Assembly: GCF_027744825.2 (NCBI RefSeq)
Contig: NC_071335.1
Location: forward strand, 12,785,501-12,849,500
DNA: 64,000 nucleotides
Source: Synchiropus splendidus
Taxonomy: Eukaryota > Chordata > Actinopteri > Syngnathiformes > Callionymidae
Reading direction: 5' to 3'
The position numbers and the translations under genes are program-made. How positions within the stretch are numbered: the first letter of the stretch is position 1; the number at the start of each line of letters is the position of its first letter. Under the pieces are notes generated by a model. That model worked only from the letters and a program-made list of their open reading frames with translations, was not told where the DNA came from and made no database searches. Shown piece after piece: positions 45,644 to 60,007 of the stretch.

Positions 45644-48600
45644 TGCATCACCTTAGCATCCATGTTTATATGTATCCCGACATGAAGGCATTACAGCTTT
45701 CAGAGTATCCACCGAGGACAGCAAGTCTAATGATGAAAAGATTCGAGTGGTGCACGTCACAAAACATGTTAAAATGGCCCCAATATCCATGAAAAAGCAG
45801 GGTCCACCAGTGAGCCTTATGGTTATGAGCACCGTCTTGAGGCAAACAGCTGTTAGGCCGAGGTTCCCACAGTCTTGAAAGAGCCCCACTCCAACACCTG
45901 CTACTGGGGAGCAAGTCTGGACAGTTACTGGCTGCTCAGACTACTTAATGATGCCCAGTCAGCTGGAGAGACGTGGAAGACGAGTGGGTCTGGGGGGAGG
46001 GGAGCACTGAGAAATATTGGCGATGCAGGAGCATCACTTATTCCTATAGTGACGCCAAAAACCCTTAGCCCAGCTGTAAGTAAGCCTCATTTGGCTGCTT
46101 TTTTCAACAGTGAAAAAGCAAGGAGATACAGAAGTGGGATTCTGGGATGAGAGTCAAAATGGTGTTTGCGCCCCTCAGTTGCTTTCAAGTGACAAGCCAG
46201 AAGGTTTACATGGCAGACAGATATGAGGGGACACAACTAGGTCACACACTTGTGCTCATTCTGCTTCACCGCTACCACATGTGCGCATGCCTTTGTGGTC
46301 CCAATTTTGCAAACAGCAATGTATGTTTTCACTGACGGGGATGGAAGAATGTTGTCCTCAACACAGAGTTCCTCTCATGCAACATGCAATGTTTGCTGGT
46401 AGTCAGAAGAACATATGTACTCATCGGGAAGATTAGTAATACACAACTTCACTCATCCCCTGAACAGATCTCTGCTGTAAATAATAAAATCCATATTAAA
46501 AGAACTTGCATGAGAACAGATGCCTCAGAGAGAAGAGCAACAACTGATGCCAGGGAATACTTCACTGCTAGCTCTTTTCCCAAGGCTAAGATGTACTGAG
46601 AAGATCTGGAAAATCGGGGTCAACTAAAAGGTCAGAAAGAAAAAAAAAAGCTTCTCGATGACACTTATGAGGCTTTTATAAGGTTAATGCTGCAGGGTCT
46701 TTGGCGGTCTGGACTGCGAAGATGCGACTCGAAGGTGCATCTCTATCGTGGAATTAAATCTGGCTCACGTTTGCAGATGACGCAGAAGAACAGAAGAAGA
46801 AGATGCACAGCGATCTGCTCCTGAGTAATAATGAATGACGGGGCTCTTTGGGTCATAAGGGGAGATGAATAACGTAAACAGTGTGGAATCATAGAGGACT
46901 TAAGCAGCATGTCTCAAAAACTGAATCAGTAACTTTTATCAAAAGAAAATTCATTGATAGTGTAGGCTTCTTTAACATACATGATGCGTAGGTTTAATAG
47001 ATAATAACATCTATATTTAGATGTTATTCAAACGTAACATTCTATTTACAAGGTTCATTTGAGTATTTGACAAGATCTCAGAGGTAAAAAGGGACGAGAC
47101 AGTACTCGACCAAGAGCTGCGTGTATTTGGTAAGTGGCTTATGAATAGTTGATAGTGTTGTTTTAAAGCCTCCCCTGATGGTTTCAAAAGCTCAAGACAA
47201 CAGCTGAGACCACTTTCACTTCAGGGACAGTGTGTGGGGACTAGTATGATGATGAAATCATCTCACTGCACTTCTGTCTTGTAGAACAAAGACGAACATT
47301 CATCCGGCAGGGCTCACACTACTATTGCAGCTAGTACGAACTATTTACAGGCCATTCCAGGTCTGAAGTTATTACTTGTTAAAGCTAGAGACTTGGAGAA
47401 GGAACTCAATATTGGGAAAATGAACTATATGTAGACGCCATCTGCATTTCAAGTTGCCCCGTCTTTTGTCTGGCAGGATGCGAGTCACACACAAGGGAGG
47501 GGGAGGGAACGCTCCAGCCCGTCTTCAGTAGCAAGCGAGCTGCTGGCTTGGACGAGCAGCTGGTGACGCACATATCTGATTAAGTTCTAGGAGGCCTCCA
47601 CGACCCTTATGCTACCAATCATACATGCTTTGCTTCCTCCTTCCTGCTCTGAGCGGCTATCTTCGTTAAATCCTGCTGATGTCAACAGTTTTCTATACAA
47701 CACTGTAAACTTGATCCAGAAATTAAACTTCATTCACTTTCAGCCGCAATATCAACATAAATGGATTCTGAGCATCTGGACCATCCAAATAGACAACAAG
47801 ATGCAAATATATTTCTTCAGTTGTGCAACAATAGTCATGCTGCTCGAGCCACGCGATCACTGCCTGACGCACAGTAACACACTCTTCAGCCTTCGCAGCA
47901 TTCACAGTCAGGCTGGGCGTTGAGTGAGGGACTCCAAACAGTGCATTAGTGACTTACACAGAGTCGCTCCAAGAGAAACGCTAGTCAGGAGCAACCAATC
48001 AAAAAACAATTCATTCAATTCAATTGACTTTAACTGTAGCAGGGGACCAATACCTTCACCATCCCAACACACTTTTCTTAAATCCATCTGTACACTCAGC
48101 TGCTGCCAACAATGAGCAACCTGTATGCAATATATATATAAAAATATATAGATATAAAGCTGGAAATAAGCTATATCTTATGGAGTTAAAGTGTTACTTC
48201 AAGGGTAAATACTGTAACTGTAGCAGCTCAATAATATAGGCATTAAATACATATTTAATGCCAAGGAGACTTTATTTTCATGTGTTGGCAGAGCACAAAA
48301 GTTTAAACCAAAATAAACTAAATCAAACCAAATCAAATAAAACATCAGATTCCAAAAGCTTATTAATATTTCACACATTCATAATATTTTTTTTAATAAT
48401 AATAATGCCTCAGCATCAACATATGTTTGTCAAATGACCGTTTCACATTGGGCCAGGTGACAATACGATCCCAATTAATGACAGTGGAATTTCTTTACAA
48501 TGTCAGTTATCGTATGTCATATCGTATTGTCTGTTTTTAGCATTAGCTCCCAACCTAACCTGTTCTGGAACGGCATGACAAGAGATTGTTTTTATGTTGC

Positions 48601-51600
48601 CATGATATTTATTTCATTTAAATATGCTGTGTAAAATATTTTTATATTGATTGAGTGGACATTGTTCTTGCTAAAATGCTGTTTAATGTGAGTAAACCAT
48701 TTAACTGTTTACAAGTAAAAAATGGCAAACAAAAAAAAATCAAGATTGGAAAACATGGAAAAAAAAAACATATCACCCAACCTTAGTTCAACCTATGACA
48801 CAGTGGATGGCATTTATTTCTACTTGGTGACATTCCAAACAATTCACAGTTAGAAGATGAACAACCAGCGCAGATAGGCCTTTGAGTTCCAGTGGTCATT
48901 ATTGTTTACCCACAATGTCACATAAGAATACATAAGATAAAACTTGACTTGAGATTCTTTGACATGGTTCCCCCCAGTTCAACACTCCAGTTTTCAACAT
49001 CTATTTTAACATTTGCGTTTGGGAGGCCATTATGAAAAGATAGACAGATTTAAGTTCTTTCTGGCATATATTATATATACATTAAATAAGAATATTACCG
49101 GATTAATTAACCAAGGCCTAAATTAGAATGCATCAGATCTGAGCTGCTACTGAAAATACATTTCTACTTATCTGGAAAGTCGGCGCAGAAGCCCTAATTG
49201 AACTTGAAAAGGAGCGCCAATTAAAAAGGCATTTGTAACTGGAGCACTGTAAATTCCATTAAAGCCTCCAGTTGAGGCAGTCCCTTCCACCTCTCATCCA
49301 ACTTTTAATTACAGCCCTTCGTAACTCTAAATGTTTAATTACACACAACGAGAGACGGAGAGAGCGAACATTAGCTTTCAGAGAGAGCGCGAGCGCAGAA
49401 GTGGGCACGGAGGAAAAGAGGCCGAGGGGGAGGTTATGGGCTGCCTGAGACGTGGTGTCAGGCGGCGCACATGACTACATCTCCCCTTGTCCATTGGCAG
49501 CCAAGCTCCTTTAGAGTGAAGCGAGCGGAGGGCCGCGCAAATGCAGTCTTCAACACTTTGAGCAATGATCCTGTGTCGCACTGAGCGCCGCTTCTTTTGT
49601 GGCAGAGGTGTCAGTTGTGGTTATAGTAATAATAACTAGAATCAATCACGTCTCACCAGCCAAATAATATTCACAGCAATATCATTTCAGCAGACAGTTC
49701 AAGGAAGCTTATACAGAAGACAGGGGAAAGTATGTGACGCCTCTCTTTAAGATACCATCTGCCAGTGTAAGTCGCACTAGCACAAAGCTACGAGGACATT
49801 TCTCACCCCTCACCCTTCCAGCATAATAGCAAGTTGCCATTGAAGAAGGCAGTCGCTCGACGCACCTCCTTTGGCCTCCAGTGACCTTCTAACTCCTCCA
49901 TGCAATTGGTGCCCACAACCCCCTCTCAGTGCCAGGATTACCCACTCTTGACAGTCGCAGCTCGGTTCAGCTGCTCCGTGCCCCCTGTTATTAACATTAT
50001 CATCTTACTGAGACAATCGTGTTATTCTGAGAAGCCGTCTGCAGTTTGTGATTCTGGACTCCACTCCTTTGAAAGCACAACGCTCCCCTGCTTACTGACA
50101 TCATATAACAGGTGCAGCCAAACTTTGAACCTTTCTCAACACGTTTGAGGGTGAATTAAAGTGCGACTTACTAACAACCCGCTTTAGAGAGATTAAAAGA
50201 TTAAAGCCTGACAACATTTCGTGCTTCAAGATTGGTCTGTTAAGGTTCACAGAAATATAGAAAAGATGCCTGTACCTCTGAGTACTTGGAAAAAACGCCA
50301 AATGTTGACCTCTACATCAACATAGGACGCCAAACTCTCTTCAAGATAATCGCTATTTAATGCCTTGGGAGTGAGAATGTGTGGATTGTGTGCATGACAA
50401 GCGCGGGTTTGTGTAATTTGACTTGTTGATAATAACACTACATAATAACACTACAACAAAGGCATTCAGAAAACAACCTATGAACCAGCAGGACATTAGG
50501 TGTTTCACTGTGAGGATGACTGAGCGGAGGAAGGGGTGGTGGGGGAGGGAGGGAAGACAGTGAATGGCCAATTATGACATCAGCGCAAGTGATGCTCAGG
50601 CTTAAACACACAAATTGTTTGCGATAATTTGCCCCTTTTGTTGTGATGCTTTCTGTACCGTCATCTTACGCACAAAACACACATCGACAGGAAAACTGTT
50701 GTGTAAATGACTAAGCCGCAATTTCCAAGCCGTTTAGTATTGATTCCTCTGCGTTTAGTAATGTGGCTTAATGCATGGAAAAGACAGTAATAGCCTTACT
50801 TATATGACGATCAAGGAGAATTCACTGCACGGGTAGTGAAATACACAAACAAAGATCACTCACTGAAAGAAGCGCAGGAAACTTAGTGAGCGACCGAGAC
50901 GGTGACAGGCACTACAGCTCTTCTCCTGCCTTCTCAAAGGCGCAAGTGAGGCAGAAATGGAGAAAGATTGCAGCAGGGCCATGCAGCGAGGTATTACCGA
51001 GGCTCCCTGCGTCGCTGTGTGCTGCACAAATTGCGGCAGTGTTACTTTCTGTTTCATACACTCGATGCTGGTTCACTTGACAGTGATTGCCTTTGCAGTT
51101 TGGCTGCATATAAAAGCAAGTGTTTATAGGTGAGGAGAGCCAACGGAAAACAGCAGCTCAGGTTTGTAAGCGTGAGCATTTTTGTCACAGTTGGTGTGCA
51201 ACAGCAGCAGTGGAGCTGAGAGTCTGTGATTACAATGCAGGTCGTGAAGAAGCGGCCCCTGTGGATGACGGTCGGGGGGTTGGATTACGTGTCATGTGAT
51301 CGGCAAAGACATTAATTTGGGCTTTCTTAAAGGCAGTAGGGGTCAAACAGGTTGATTGCGTGATTTTATCTTCATGCCAGATGGAATGTAAGGCTGAGCG
51401 CACCAAACAAATTGGTGAGACCAATACCATGAAGCTGTGGGGGAAGTGGCGTAAATATGCATGTGCCAGGGAATTCTGAATCATCCAAGAGAGAAGAATA
51501 CACTGAGAACAAGAACATACTGTTGCACACATTTGTCATCTATCCAGTGATACTCTACAACTCAACCGTTTTTTTTTTTTTTTTTTGACATAGAGAAGTT

Positions 51601-53088
51601 TTTTAAATATTACAATGACAACAGTGTAATACACACAATAATGTCATCACTCTGATTCACATGCCGAAAATAAAACAAAATAAAAATGCTTTTGGGATTT
51701 TTCTGTTAAAAACACACTGAAAACCACCATGTCCATGATGCACCAGGTTATTCGTTTGTTTCGATGTTTCCACTTCGTTTTAATACGTCCGATAACACGA
51801 GATTTCATCTTCAAAAAGGACAATTTTTCTGAAAGTGTGGACGCTCTCATTTAAGCAAGAAACCCTGACAAGCAAACTAATGGGTGCACTGACACACAGA
51901 TCTCTTCGCAATACCACAAAGGGCGACGGTGTATGGATGTTGGTCTGGTTGGTGGCACAATATTTGATACCTGTTTTACAGCAGCTTTTAGCTCACTAAC
52001 CAGGCTCAAACTTATTTTCTTCCACTATAGATCCAGACAGCAGAGAAAAGACCTGCAACTATACCTCCAGTTAGACATTAAAGCCAACTACCAGTGCGCT
52101 TTGAAAAACAATGAAAATGGGGTCACAAGTCCCCAGAAGCTAAACAGAGAGCACATCTTGAGGCACAAATTTGTCATTACACAATCGAGAATGGTATAGA
52201 ATATTGAATATCCTCCAAGAATTTGCACCACACTGACTAAGTTTTTCAACACTCCCTCTTTTCCCCAGCGATATTTCTTATCCTTCTTAGACCAGAAAGC
52301 TAACAGCTACATCAAACACCAGCAGACTTCAGGCGCATGTTTTTAAAACTCCCACTGTGTGTGAAATGAGGTTAAGAACAGTAGTTCAAGCGAGCCGACA
52401 TGGGAGAGACGCACGTGAAGGTAATTCAATTAAAAGCACGCTCTTTAGTACAGAGCCTGTGTTCGAGCGAGGGGAGCGCACAAACCCAAACCATCCATGC
52501 AAACATCAAAAATATCAAACAAGTGAGAGGAAAGCAAAAAATAAGAAAGAACGAGAGCAAAATATGAGCCAACTTCCACTTGTGTATGACAGCTGTGGTG
52601 TCAAATTAGCATTTCAACAGCTCAAGTCTTTCTTCTCGCTGCGCTCCATCTATAAATACAGCTGAGAAAGGGAATGTATTTTCTCATTAAAAGGGAACTC
52701 CAAGGGCACGTGAGGACACTGTTCCATCACGCCCCACTCCCCCCGCCCCTTACTCGCCTTCCCACATTTCAGCTTGACGACATGCCCTTGTTTCATTTCA
52801 GTCCGTCTCACTTTTCCTGGTTGAACCCATCCCCTACACACAACACGCTCCCTGTGCCAACACAGTAAGCTCACGCCTCACTGCTCGGTGATGCGAGGGC
52901 ACTGCCCTTCACTTTGCATTTGAATCCACTGTATTTGTCGGGATGTGCGCTTTGCGTGAGTCGCACAGAGGGCAACTGTGTGCGACTGCGACTCAATCTG
53001 CACACTCTAAAGCTGCATATCTGTAATTTGAGAATGGAGCGCGAGCTTGCGCACTGGCAGGAGATGACACCGGGGCAAAAACGCTCAC

Positions 53089-53110
53089 CTTTGGAGTTCT
53101 GTTCTGTAGC
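53089..53110 (-). other. Candidate 22 nt non-coding exon of tnrc6c
   Basis: On the minus strand a strong pyrimidine tract and acceptor (tttcctccctccAG) precede 22 nt ending CCAAAG, directly followed by a good donor GTGAGC. It would fall in the 5' UTR. It is supported only by splice-site quality. Confidence 0.3.
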
Positions 53111-53733
53111 CTGGAGGGAGGAAAGGAGTTCATGATTAGGACAGGGCTTCCATTGAAATGTGTGTTTGCCTGTGCATGAGTCTCATTTGCACCTTTTTCA
53201 GAGCTTTCTTCTTCTTTTCCTCCTCCAACAGATCGGGTTCCGCTGATCCGAGCCCGACACGGCAGTCCTATAACAGAGACACTACGATGAGGAAAAATGT
53301 ACGGTTCTTTATAGGCCAAGACCAGAACATGACCCAAACATTGAGGGCAGGAGACCAGGAAGTTCAAGGGCGAGTAGTTTAATATCAAATAATGAAGAAA
53401 CACAAAAGCTTCTGGATTAATCATTTAATCTTTACAGACCTAATAAAGTAAAGATGGCCATAGATAGATAGACAAACTTAAATTTCAATGTGCTCGCTCC
53501 CTTCATCAATGTGGGCGAGCAGTTTTCCATTTGTGCTTGCCAGTACTTTACCCCCTATGGGTTTAGTTTAACAAGAAAAGCAAATATTTTAAAGCACAAA
53601 CACATTCCTCAGAATATTCCTTCCACTTGCTACTTTAATAATAGTCCCTTCTACACTGAGTTGCATTGCTTGTGAGTCTCTGCCGTTTATGGGTCCAATA
53701 AAGGCGACTAAGACAACCTCAAATACTTGAAAT

Positions 53734-53850
53734 TAGGGATGCACCAATACCATTTCCCCCAAAAACAATTACCGTATGAGTACTTGCAATCGAGTACTGC
53801 CTTCAAGAACAGCATGGTGCCGTAAAGTGGTATCGGGTATCAGTGGGCAT
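53734..53850 (+). mobile_element. DNA-transposon fragment with TAGGGATGCACC terminus
   Basis: TAGGGATGCACCAATACCAT followed by gagtacttgcaatcgagtac is the start of a repeat type common in fish genomes, which I believe to be hAT-like. The opposite terminus was not found, so it is probably truncated. Confidence 0.5.
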
Positions 53851-56800
53851 CACATGAGCATTAGCAGGAGTGTGAATACTCAAGTCCAGCATTGGACCTA
53901 TGCCCAATCTCAGTTGTACATGTCTTTGCGAAGACCATATGGGTGTCAAGTGAAGATCTACCACACCTGTATCAAACTCAAATCTGCCAGAGAAGACATT
54001 TTATATAGTCCGCAAAAGTGAAAGTTAAAATTCGTTGCGCACTTATAGGTATGTTGACACTGACTTTTGAACATCTTGTTCTATGCAGAATGTCTTATGA
54101 GCCAAACCAGGTGCCATTTAAACAGAGACAGAAACAATCGAATCTGCCTCTGTTAGTGTCGGCTACTGTCAATATACTGTAGTACTAAGGCTGTGAGTGG
54201 CCAGGAACCTGACAATACAATATGTATCCTGATAGAGGAAGGACGATACAATACTGTGCATTATACTGTAACTACCACTATATACACAACATAATTTCTT
54301 ATATAACATGAGCCAATATCTTGAGTGGAAAAAACAAACATACAGCAGAAAACTTGCAATATTATGTGCATCAAAACAAGTTTAGCGTGACAAATTCAAA
54401 CCAGTCAGTTTCACAGTCTAACAAAATAACTTCACAATACAGAAGGCCAAGGTTGGTAGCATCAAACATGGTCTGGCAATATCATTTGTTGTGTCACACA
54501 TGCAGCCGCATCTCCAAGTATTCATTTGTGAAATATCAATATAATGGTCTTGAAATAAAAAAAAAATCAGAATCAAGTCTCTCTTTAAGTATAGAGTTAT
54601 TTTCTTACACCCCAATTCAATTCAGTACACAACGTACACAGGGAAAAAGGGATAAATAAAAAATTCTCAAGTCTTGAGCACAGCAGACGGACATTTCTCA
54701 GGTAAGAATCACTGAATTTCTTTGTTCATGTGTGTTCCCATTATTTCATTGAGGTTGGAGCCCATCCCAGCTACTTGGGGCGAGAGGTGGGGGAGGACAC
54801 CGTGGACAGGAAGCAAGCACAAGATATCTGTCCCTCTTTAGTGAAAACTGTTCCAGAGAGGAATCAGGTCAGACACTTAAATCAAGTCTCCGGGGCGTCT
54901 GTGCTGTGTCCATGAGAAATTGAGCTCAACCTGTCTATTCACTGGACGATAGAAACAAGCAGAATACTACAACAACGTTCTGGGTGACAGACAAGGGTTA
55001 TTATCTAGAAGAACTAGTGTTTTTTTTCTGCCAGTTTTCTAATCAGAAAAATATCAGAAGCAAAGTTAGATATGAGAATACTCACACGACTAGTGAGCAT
55101 AATGTTGATTTATACTCCCTTTATATATGAAAATGTACCTGTCCTTTTCCAACGATGCTACTGTCACTGTGTTATTTGCATTGGTATCGCTGTTGCATCC
55201 AACAGGGAGAGTCCATTATCTTAAGTTTATGACAATAATAAAGTCCAAAACAAACCGCACGACTGTATTGATATTGTATTGAAAGTGTACTGCAGACGAA
55301 AACAGAGGCAGCACTAGTTGGTGACAGATGACAGAGAATCTCCACCATTGCCACTGTCTTCTACATGACTCATTCAAGCTATGTATCAGATAGTAACAGC
55401 AAAACTGCCCCCACGGATTCCTGTGGTACTGCTCCGGTTGGTCCGTATCCATAAGCTTTGTGGAAATGTGCAGAATTATGGATGAAATGAAGGCAGCGCA
55501 TGGACAGAAGGATTGTCTGTATCCAGATCCGTATGTAGTGTTGAGCATAAATGGGCCTACAATCCACATTAGTAACACAGCTAACACTGGCTCTGTACGT
55601 TTAAATAGTCTGATCTCAGTCGACCTGAGTCTATGTAAATGCAATATTTCATGAACAAAATCATCAACTGCAATAATGGATATGTCTCTGGTACATCTCA
55701 TGATTCACTTCCTGTCAAACCTTTGCATGTACAGTTTAAACTGTAAACGCCAAGCTACAATGGTGTGGTTTCGTTTAGCAAGGCAAGTAAATGATATTCA
55801 TTAGTCACTGTAGCTTAACTGGGTCATCCAAAGTTTCCACTTGCGTGCATGCACCACAGTGCAGCATCTCACTACAATGGCTGACAGTGTCTGCAACACC
55901 CCTCTGCTGTAGAACAACCCCGGAGTCCACCCAACACTCACTAAACTGGTGACCTCAATTCCATCATGTGAAGCTGCTGCAGTATCTGTTTATCAGATGG
56001 CAACAGCAGACAGAAACGCTTCAATAAACAAAACTGTTCCTTTTCATTTGTATATTGTGAAAGTCCATTAGCCAAGAAATGTACATCCCTCAGCAGAACC
56101 AGTGTAAAGAAGGCAGCTATGTGGTCTTCTTTTCCGCTTTGCACTATAGCATTCGCAGTCGCACACAAACACACCGACACACACGCACACACATTAGGCG
56201 GCTTCATGTAAACAGGCGGTAGGCAGTCTGTCTTTTTTTTGTCAGGCATTAAGAGAGGAGGGGGTGGGGGAAGAAGGAGAGGAGAAAGGGGTGAGGGGAA
56301 GAGGAGGGAGATGCAGGGGAGGATGAAAGCAGACACAGAGCAACACCAATTAGAAATGACAGCCGCTGAAGAAGCAGACAGAATACAGAGTGGGAGAAGG
56401 AAGCTGGGAAACACAGACAGAACGCTGTCATTGTAGGATTACTCCGGAAAATACGGCAACAATATGAGAGCAATTTGGGGAAATATGGAGCGTGAGGAAA
56501 GGGGAATTAATCCCAGCCCTTTCACTGCTTGGGTAGAGAGCGCAGCAAACTAGCCTGATATTTATTAAAAATGAATGAGGGGTTAAATATATATAACATA
56601 ACAACATGAATTATTGACACCTATGCCCGTCTTAGGGACAGATTGGAAAACTGTGAAGACGCCAGAAGCCTATTGAGGTCAGACTGTGGCCTCAAGTAGT
56701 TTCTCCAACACCACAAAACTCATTTAAGACCAATTATATAGGATGCAGTGAGGTGCTTTAGTGAGCTATCACTGACCTTGTTTGGGAATAGTGTTTACAC

Positions 56801-58266
56801 ACTGGTGAATTCCAGAGCAGATAAGTCACGGGCATGTCAGTGTTACTTTCAGCAGATGGAATCCACCGTTCCTACACAGACACTTGCTCGGCATTGCTGC
56901 ATCATGGTTACCAGAGTCTTTGGATTCATTTATGACTGCTTGCAAAATGGTGGGCGGAGAGCTGCTTTGAAGAAGAAGGAAGTTCAATGGTGAGAGACAG
57001 TGAGAGATTCCGATGATCTGGCACTGCATCACAAGTAACAGCTTTGAGGTTCACTCTTGCTTTCTTGGCTGCTTCCTCCACCAAGAACGTTTGAAAGTTC
57101 AGCACAGTGACAGCGAATTAAACCGGAGCTCCGGAAAGGGGAAAGTAGCGCTAGACCCTGAAAATGATATGTACCCAAAATATCCAACCAGCTTGGGATG
57201 TAGTACAGACAAATAACCAGTTTTTAATGTGACCAGTTTCTTTTAAAATTATGTCAACTTGGAATTTTACTTGTTTTGTCAGTGAAGAAGGGCTTAATTT
57301 TATACCAAATACCTGGCAGAAAATAAATTAATAAGTGGGTGGAACAAGACAATAGTCTTGTTTTAATGCAAAGACCTTTCTTGTCTTCACAACTGACACA
57401 CAAGTACAGATTTTTCCAGTCAGTTCTGTCAGACTTCATGGAGGCCCAATCATAATATTGTCACCCTGAAGAACAGCTCACATGCTCAGCAAAGAAGCGG
57501 TTATTATCATATAAACACAGGTCAGTTCAAAATAGGTCCCCAGATAAACATAACAGTGTGGTTACAAATGCAGAATAAAGAAAAGAATATTGTTGAAATA
57601 AAGAAAGAGCTGGATGCCCAGGGCTACAGCAAGAACGGCCTTTGCACAGCACTGGTATTTAGACGGACTTATCAGGGGCTTTGGGAGTTCTCTAAGTCCT
57701 GTTACATAATGAGCAAGGGTTTGTTGTGAGTGCAGAAGGGATAAAAAGGAGCCGTTAAGATAGAAGGCCTGCATTCTTCATATGACAGACAGCCCTCTCT
57801 GTCCCTCCGCTGGACAACATCCAGCAGCAGGAAAGAGACTGGGCCCGGGTACGTGCCATCATTCTCTGGACCCTTGCCAAGTCAAGCAGCAGCTCACCAG
57901 CTTTTAGATTACAACCCCCATACGTACACTAGTATCACACTGGCTGGCTTATCCAAGGCAGCTCCCCCAGCTCCCTTCCTAGACACACATCAGGCACAAT
58001 GAGGAGGGTGTCTGCCTGCTTCCACGCCGTTTCCTTATACTAATGTTGGCCAAGGCCAATCATGCACAGTAAAAACACTATTGGATTTACATTGTAGACT
58101 TGTCTGTGCGTTACTGAGACGAGAGAGTACATGAACACTGTCTGAGGTACTGCAGATACTTCTGCCAGAGATGACCATACACCTCCACCTGGCTTTTGAA
58201 ACCAAGGTTAATCTCTATTGACAGCTTTCACTGGACTCCACTGTCAAGCATGCCATTTATTTGGCG

Positions 58267-58278
58267 GCCCCCTGCTGT
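58267..58278 (-). promoter_or_regulatory. CTCF-like motif in tnrc6c 5' intron
   Basis: The minus strand reads ACAGCAGGGGGC, one mismatch from the CTCF core. It faces the plus-oriented motif at 45632. Confidence 0.35.
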
Positions 58279-58995
58279 GCATTTGATCTGACAGATTCAT
58301 GTCAGTTGCCTTCAAGGTCTCATGCCGACCACTTTGATGAGCACTGACTGTTGACCGGTTACACGTAGTCAACATTCGAAACAGGGAAACCGGGCGTGCA
58401 GGAGCCTCTAGTAGGCTGTTTTACCAAGGATGTGCAGCGGAACACAGCGAAACAAGCCCATCCTCCCCGTGGAGTTTTGACACCATTTACTTGCAAAAGA
58501 ATATTGAGGATTAACAGAAGTCTGACAGTTGCAGATGCTGAGATGCATTCACTTTTAATTACACCAGCTGATGCCACTGAATCAGTATATTCACCAGCGG
58601 ATTTCTTTGAGAGCCCACATTTGTACTGCACGGCTGACTCACTCCCCGGCTTGTCAGCAATGCTGTGTTAATACATCTGATCCTACATGAATTTGTTGAG
58701 CCATTAATGCACAGAGAATCCAGTGCGGGGCTGGTGTGCTGTTGTGGTTGCTCTCCGCCTCTTCGTGTGGATGTATGAATGAGAGCAACACGGGTTTTCA
58801 GGAGTAAGTGGACAACAACACAACCAAATGTAGCACGAGTCACAACGTGAATGTTTTGTAGGTGGAGATTAAGTTCCAGGGTCGCCAATATTCACAACAT
58901 ATTCTTTTTATTCAGCTCTGCGGTCGAAGTATTAGTCAGGCTTTTAGACATTTGTATCCACCTCCTCAATGTCAGTGAACACAACACATGATTTG

Positions 58996-60007
58996 TTAGG
59001 GTTTCGTATCGACTGGAATCGAGCGATACGAAACACATCCGCGCGATACGATACTGCAAGTAGTAACAATGTACTGTAATATTTGTAAACAACAGCTAGT
59101 ATTTAAGGAGAAAAAAAACTATAATACAGAACACTTAATGGTATAAAAATGCGTTTATTGTGTTAACATTTCACAGTCCAACAGAGGAATGAACTGCCCC
59201 CTTCATCAACGAAATACCAGCTGAGGTCAGATGGGATACTGTTTTAAGTGCCAAACATGCTGCCAATTTTCTTTGTCATGACACAAATATTGTGCTATAT
59301 GGTACTTCAGAAAAAAAATATCCGAACAAACTATTTCAAGATGGCTGAAATATAGAAAATACAACTGAAAGTCTTTATGAATCCTATAATAATGTAAGAG
59401 TAGAAAATTATTATATTTCAAAGGCAGAGACTTGAATGCATACATTTACATTACTTATTTGCAGAAAATAATGTATGATTAAAAACTTTCAGCTAATCTG
59501 TACAGATTTAACTTAAATTCTGCTATCAAATTAAAATGTGATTAATAATAAAACCTACAATGAACTACATATTGCAGTCTTGCAGTATTCAAACCTCTAA
59601 ACTTGGATTGACAGCAATATTTTGGTCGCACAGGTTGAGGTGGTAACCTCACACTAGCAGTTAGCAGTGACGCCACATTGCTATTCAGACTAGTTAGAGC
59701 GCTAGTTTGAGTGGCGCATCTTACAAACAACATGGCTCTTGTGAAAGTCAATATATACAGCTGTGAACGTTCCACAATCTTCCAACTCTCACGAGATCTT
59801 GTCGTCTACTACAATGAGCTGAAGGGCGAAGTCACAAAACTAAGTGCTAGCTGCCGACTAGTTGTCAGAAGCTTTGCTACAACTCAAGAACACTAATATA
59901 ACCAAGTATTTATTCTTTTAATATCACCATAGCTCACTAAAATATCAAAACAGATCCGCAAGATTAAATTTTGCAACATTATGGGTATCGTTTTTCTCAC
60001 ACCTCTA
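58996..60007. mobile_element. Possible DNA transposon with CGATAC-rich ends
   Basis: The left part (ttagggtttcgtatcgac and repeats of cgatacga) and the right end (gggtatcgtttttctcacacctcta) resemble the two ends of a fish element with GATACGATAC-type subterminal repeats. The termini match only partly and there is no transposase frame. Confidence 0.35.

Noticed and set aside
48440..48560. Stretch with cgatcc/atcgtatgtcatatcgtattg motifs like the element at 59-60 kb
   Set aside because: Termini could not be defined; probably a decayed repeat but not enough to annotate.
55216..55701. 161-codon open frame on the minus strand in the tnrc6c 5' intron
   Set aside because: No recognisable domain, no similarity I can name, and overlapping frames on both strands; likely chance or an unassigned repeat.
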